Below, one piece after another: positions 36,140-36,954 of a stretch of DNA of 36,954 nucleotides. This DNA is from a virus, in IMG/VR virus record IMGVR_UViG_3300048597_000180, positions 1 through 36,954 of that record. One strand, given 5' to 3'. How positions within the stretch are numbered: the stretch's first letter is position 1; each line of letters starts with the position of its first letter. The notes under the pieces are model-generated. The model was not told where the DNA came from, searched no databases, and saw only the letters and a program-made list of their open reading frames with translations. Position numbers and translations under genes: made by a program.

Positions 36140-36159
36140 GTACTGAGACTGTACTGAGG
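36140..36159. repeat. Two direct GTACTGAG arm-type repeats
   Basis: GTACTGAG at 36140-36147 and GTACTGAGG at 36151-36159 have an 11-bp spacing (one helical turn). They match the half-sites of the palindrome at 35882-35902 on the far side of the att core. From 36160 to 36256 I see no gene. Confidence 0.6.
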
Positions 36160-36256
36160 CTTTCTGTTCACTATCTTTTGCCGTTGTACCACTCAATCAT
36201 AGAGTGAGAGCAGGATAGCCAGTGAGAACTTCAGCTGTGCCACAGGATTCCACATC

Positions 36257-36391
36257 ATGATTGCACCCTTAAGATCGCTTTCAGTTTTCGCGTTTTTCGG
36301 GAGCATTATTTTGGTCATTGCATATTACGATTGCAAGTTTGCCGCTGACCAAGACCGCAAGAAGGCTGCTCCGACCGTGGCCATTAAGTGA
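36257..36391 (+). CDS. 44-aa single-TM micropeptide
   Basis: An ATG at 36257 (AGGA nine bases upstream) opens MIAPLRSLSVFAFFGSIILV then IAYYDCKFAADQDRKKAAPT, then VAIK. It has one TM helix and a charged tail. It runs opposite the end of the SGNH hydrolase gene, overlapping tail-to-tail by eight bases. A lipoprotein-free inner-membrane micropeptide is the plain reading. Function unknown; a chance open frame is possible. Confidence 0.4.
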   Translation: MIAPLRSLSVFAFFGSIILVIAYYDCKFAADQDRKKAAPTVAIK

Positions 36392-36954
36392 TAGCAGCAA
36401 TCAACTGCGTAGCTACCTTAGCGTTACCACTGGCCAGCAAGTGATACTGCCCGTTGAGATCTGTACCTGTATCGATCCATGAATCAGTGTTGAGGTATAT
36501 GCACTTTGCTTGCTCTGGTGTAGTTAGCGAACGAGCCGAAGCATCACCAGCACCACCAATGATCGCAGCAATGTAGCCGTTGAAAGTGGTTCGCGTTGCC
36601 CCGTTCACAGTACCCGGGAGAATGCCTGGGTAGTAAATCTTCGTGGCTGAACCACCGCACAGCCCATGCAAAATGTCGTACACAGCGTTGCGAAAGTTCG
36701 CGTCAGTCACGCCAGTCTGCACGTCATTTCTACCGTAGTTGACAACTACACGCACAGGCAAGGTATTGTTGACGGTCGTGACGATCCCACCAGCGACAGC
36801 ACCTACCAGTGTTTGCCCCGACTGTCCGTAGTTTCGTGGTGCGTAACTCTTGCCGACGGCCGTCAGCATCGCCCACGACTGATCGTAGTAAGATGACACC
36901 AGCCCAACGCCTTGCGTGATTGAGTCACCCGCAAATACAAGCAGATCACGGCTA
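36384..36954 (-). CDS. SGNH/GDSL-family hydrolase (5' end cut by window edge)
   Basis: 190 visible codons, with the frame open through the right edge. Block I is at the visible N-terminal end (LLVFAGDSITQGVG, with GDS Ser nucleophile). The Gly of block II is in NYGQSGQTL, block III Asn in VVVNYGRND, and a late D-x-x-x-x-x-H pair is in DLNGQYHLLASGNAKVA. SGNH enzymes remove acyl groups from polysaccharides or lipids. On a phage tail or fibre this would act on capsule or envelope glycans. It reads in the late-gene direction and ends beyond the att region. If the window is an integrated prophage in tandem, it could belong to another element. Confidence 0.75.
   Translation of the reverse strand, partial: SRDLLVFAGDSITQGVGLVSSYYDQSWAMLTAVGKSYAPRNYGQSGQTLVGAVAGGIVTTVNNTLPVRVVVNYGRNDVQTGVTDANFRNAVYDILHGLCGGSATKIYYPGILPGTVNGATRTTFNGYIAAIIGGAGDASARSLTTPEQAKCIYLNTDSWIDTGTDLNGQYHLLASGNAKVATQLIAAIT

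Noticed and set aside
1-36954. Window as a complete circle cut at its own ends
   Set aside because: Joining base 1 to base 36954 does not continue either cut gene sensibly. The protease frame runs into non-family sequence, and the SGNH frame meets a stop (TGA at 8-6) with no start codon between. Sequence is missing between the ends.

Overview
The window is most of a temperate, long-tailed (siphovirus-like) phage genome, seen as an integrated prophage or, more likely, as the free circular form. Its host is probably a member of the Planctomycetota. The host call rests on protein families I recognise from that phylum: an integrase with a PNQLRH catalytic box, a DUF1580-like small protein, and a Cys-rich protein paired with a mannosyltransferase-like enzyme. 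Nearly everything is on the minus strand, so the genome reads from right to left. Neighbouring genes are packed by ATGA, TAATG, TAGTG or TGATG stop/start overlaps. No rRNA, insertion sequence or CRISPR array was seen.

Layout, right to left. (1) 36.95-35.9 kb: an SGNH/GDSL hydrolase cut by the right edge, a strong terminator, and an attachment region. That region holds the 3' half of a tRNA-Val(GAC)-like gene flanked on both sides by GTACTGAG repeats. (2) 35.9-34.8 kb: tyrosine integrase. (3) 34.7-33.6 kb: a DUF6941-like gene with HicB and HicA. (4) 33.6-33.0 kb: two plus-strand small genes, one DUF1580/excisionase-like. (5) 32.9-30.0 kb: early wHTH and zinc-ribbon genes, then an AT-richer accessory block (SLATT-like 2TM protein, secreted coiled-coil protein, two Pro-rich peptides), then a plus-strand XRE repressor. 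A tandem-repeat operator and a near-consensus leftward promoter follow. (6) 30.0-20.6 kb: early/replication operon with many small proteins, an initiator-type tRNA, a Sak4-like ATPase, a replication initiator with 23-bp iterons inside its gene, a ParB-like protein and a RusA resolvase. (7) 20.6-17.2 kb: two related multi-HTH proteins, one split by an in-frame stop, an HNH nuclease, and a sigma-70 region 2-like protein. (8) 17.2-10.1 kb: packaging and head genes (P27 TerS, GNAT, a 43-aa microprotein, TerL, a 2TM microprotein, portal, S49 protease, HK97-type capsid). (9) 10.0-2.2 kb: connectors, tail terminator, tail tube, tail chaperones with a programmed -1 frameshift site, tape measure and tail-tip proteins. 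(10) 2.2-0 kb: Cys-rich protein and glycosyltransferase, then a holin-like protein and a secreted trypsin-like protease cut by the left edge.

The repressor/operator at 30.0 kb would choose lysogeny or the leftward early operon. The Rep, Sak4, ParB-like and RusA group handles replication and recombination. The HTH and sigma-like genes sit where a late-gene activator would be expected, just before terminase. The late operon then runs without a break in orientation to the proposed lysis pair. Points most worth following up are the protease-based lysis idea, the sigma-like fusion next to terminase, the initiator-type tRNA, the embedded iteron origin, the frameshift site and the hairpin over the capsid ribosome-binding site.
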